Made by a program: the position numbers and the translations under genes. Below the pieces are notes generated by a model. The model was given only the letters and a program-made list of their open reading frames with translations. It was not told the origin of the DNA and made no database searches. A DNA stretch of 40,542 bases from the NCBI GenBank assembly GCA_023409435.1, contig JAEYHP010000113.1, positions 1-40,542 on the forward strand, given 5' to 3'. The stretch is from Bacillota bacterium. GTDB lineage: Bacteria; Bacillota; Clostridia; Christensenellales; CAG-138. Shown in pieces: positions 40,502 through 40,542 of this stretch (its first letter is position 1; every line of letters begins with the position of its first letter).

Positions 40502-40542
40502 ATAAGGAAATAGTCGTGGGCGCGGCAAGCGCCCATACCAGG

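Noticed and set aside
1..40542. CRISPR array, phage genes, insertion sequence transposase, rRNA operon
   Set aside because: No regularly spaced repeats, no transposase or integrase motifs and no rRNA sequence were seen on either strand.

Overview
The window looks like chromosomal DNA of a moderately GC-rich, Gram-positive endospore former of the class Clostridia. The basis is a Tlp-type small acid-soluble spore protein, a SleB-type hydrolase, GerMN lipoproteins, two LytR-CpsA-Psr proteins, strong AGGAGG ribosome sites and many intrinsic terminators. A Christensenellales-like lineage is possible but cannot be fixed from this stretch. No rRNA or intact tRNA was seen. One complete tmRNA gene is present.

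Layout. (1) 1-5131, copper/heavy-metal block: a truncated CopA ATPase, an HxlR regulator, an unlisted 33-residue membrane peptide, and a fusion of an HMA domain, a TauE-like membrane domain and two cupredoxin-like domains. A nearly identical 43-bp element precedes copA and the fusion gene, which suggests one regulon. (2) 5278-9706, one minus-strand operon: polar amino-acid ABC transporter (ATPase, binding lipoprotein, two permeases) plus a UroD/MtaA-like methyltransferase. (3) 9866-13566, TetR-controlled flavin operon: TetR, ApbE FMN transferase, membrane-anchored FMN-binding protein, ICMT-like membrane methyltransferase and two flavodoxins, with a promoter and a long TetR-type inverted repeat at its head. 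(4) 13590-17860: a hairpin-rich gap, a SleB-like hydrolase, Tlp, a new-looking 29-residue Arg/Cys/aromatic peptide, and an FGGY sugar kinase. (5) 17.9-24.2 kb, accessory region next to the tmRNA gene: a truncated MalT-like regulator, two beta-lactamase-fold serine hydrolases, an XRE regulator fused to a Gly-rich five-residue repeat, an NPCBM protein and a PadR regulator, with direct repeats that may mark a decayed island. (6) 24.2-28.1 kb, conserved core: ssrA, lysA, smpB and a D,D-carboxypeptidase. (7) 28.3-36.7 kb, envelope block: a two-component system in one operon with two GerMN lipoproteins, then two convergent LCP paralogues sharing one bidirectional terminator. (8) 36.8-40.5 kb: a GNAT-like protein and a DUF2975 / XRE / zinc-ribbon DUF4173 operon.

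The most promising little-described items are the HxlR-linked copper regulon with its duplicated promoter-operator and extra membrane peptide, the self-contained TetR/ApbE flavin operon, the 29-residue peptide at 15925, and the ssrA-adjacent region. All functions are read from sequence motifs and family memory. No database search was run.
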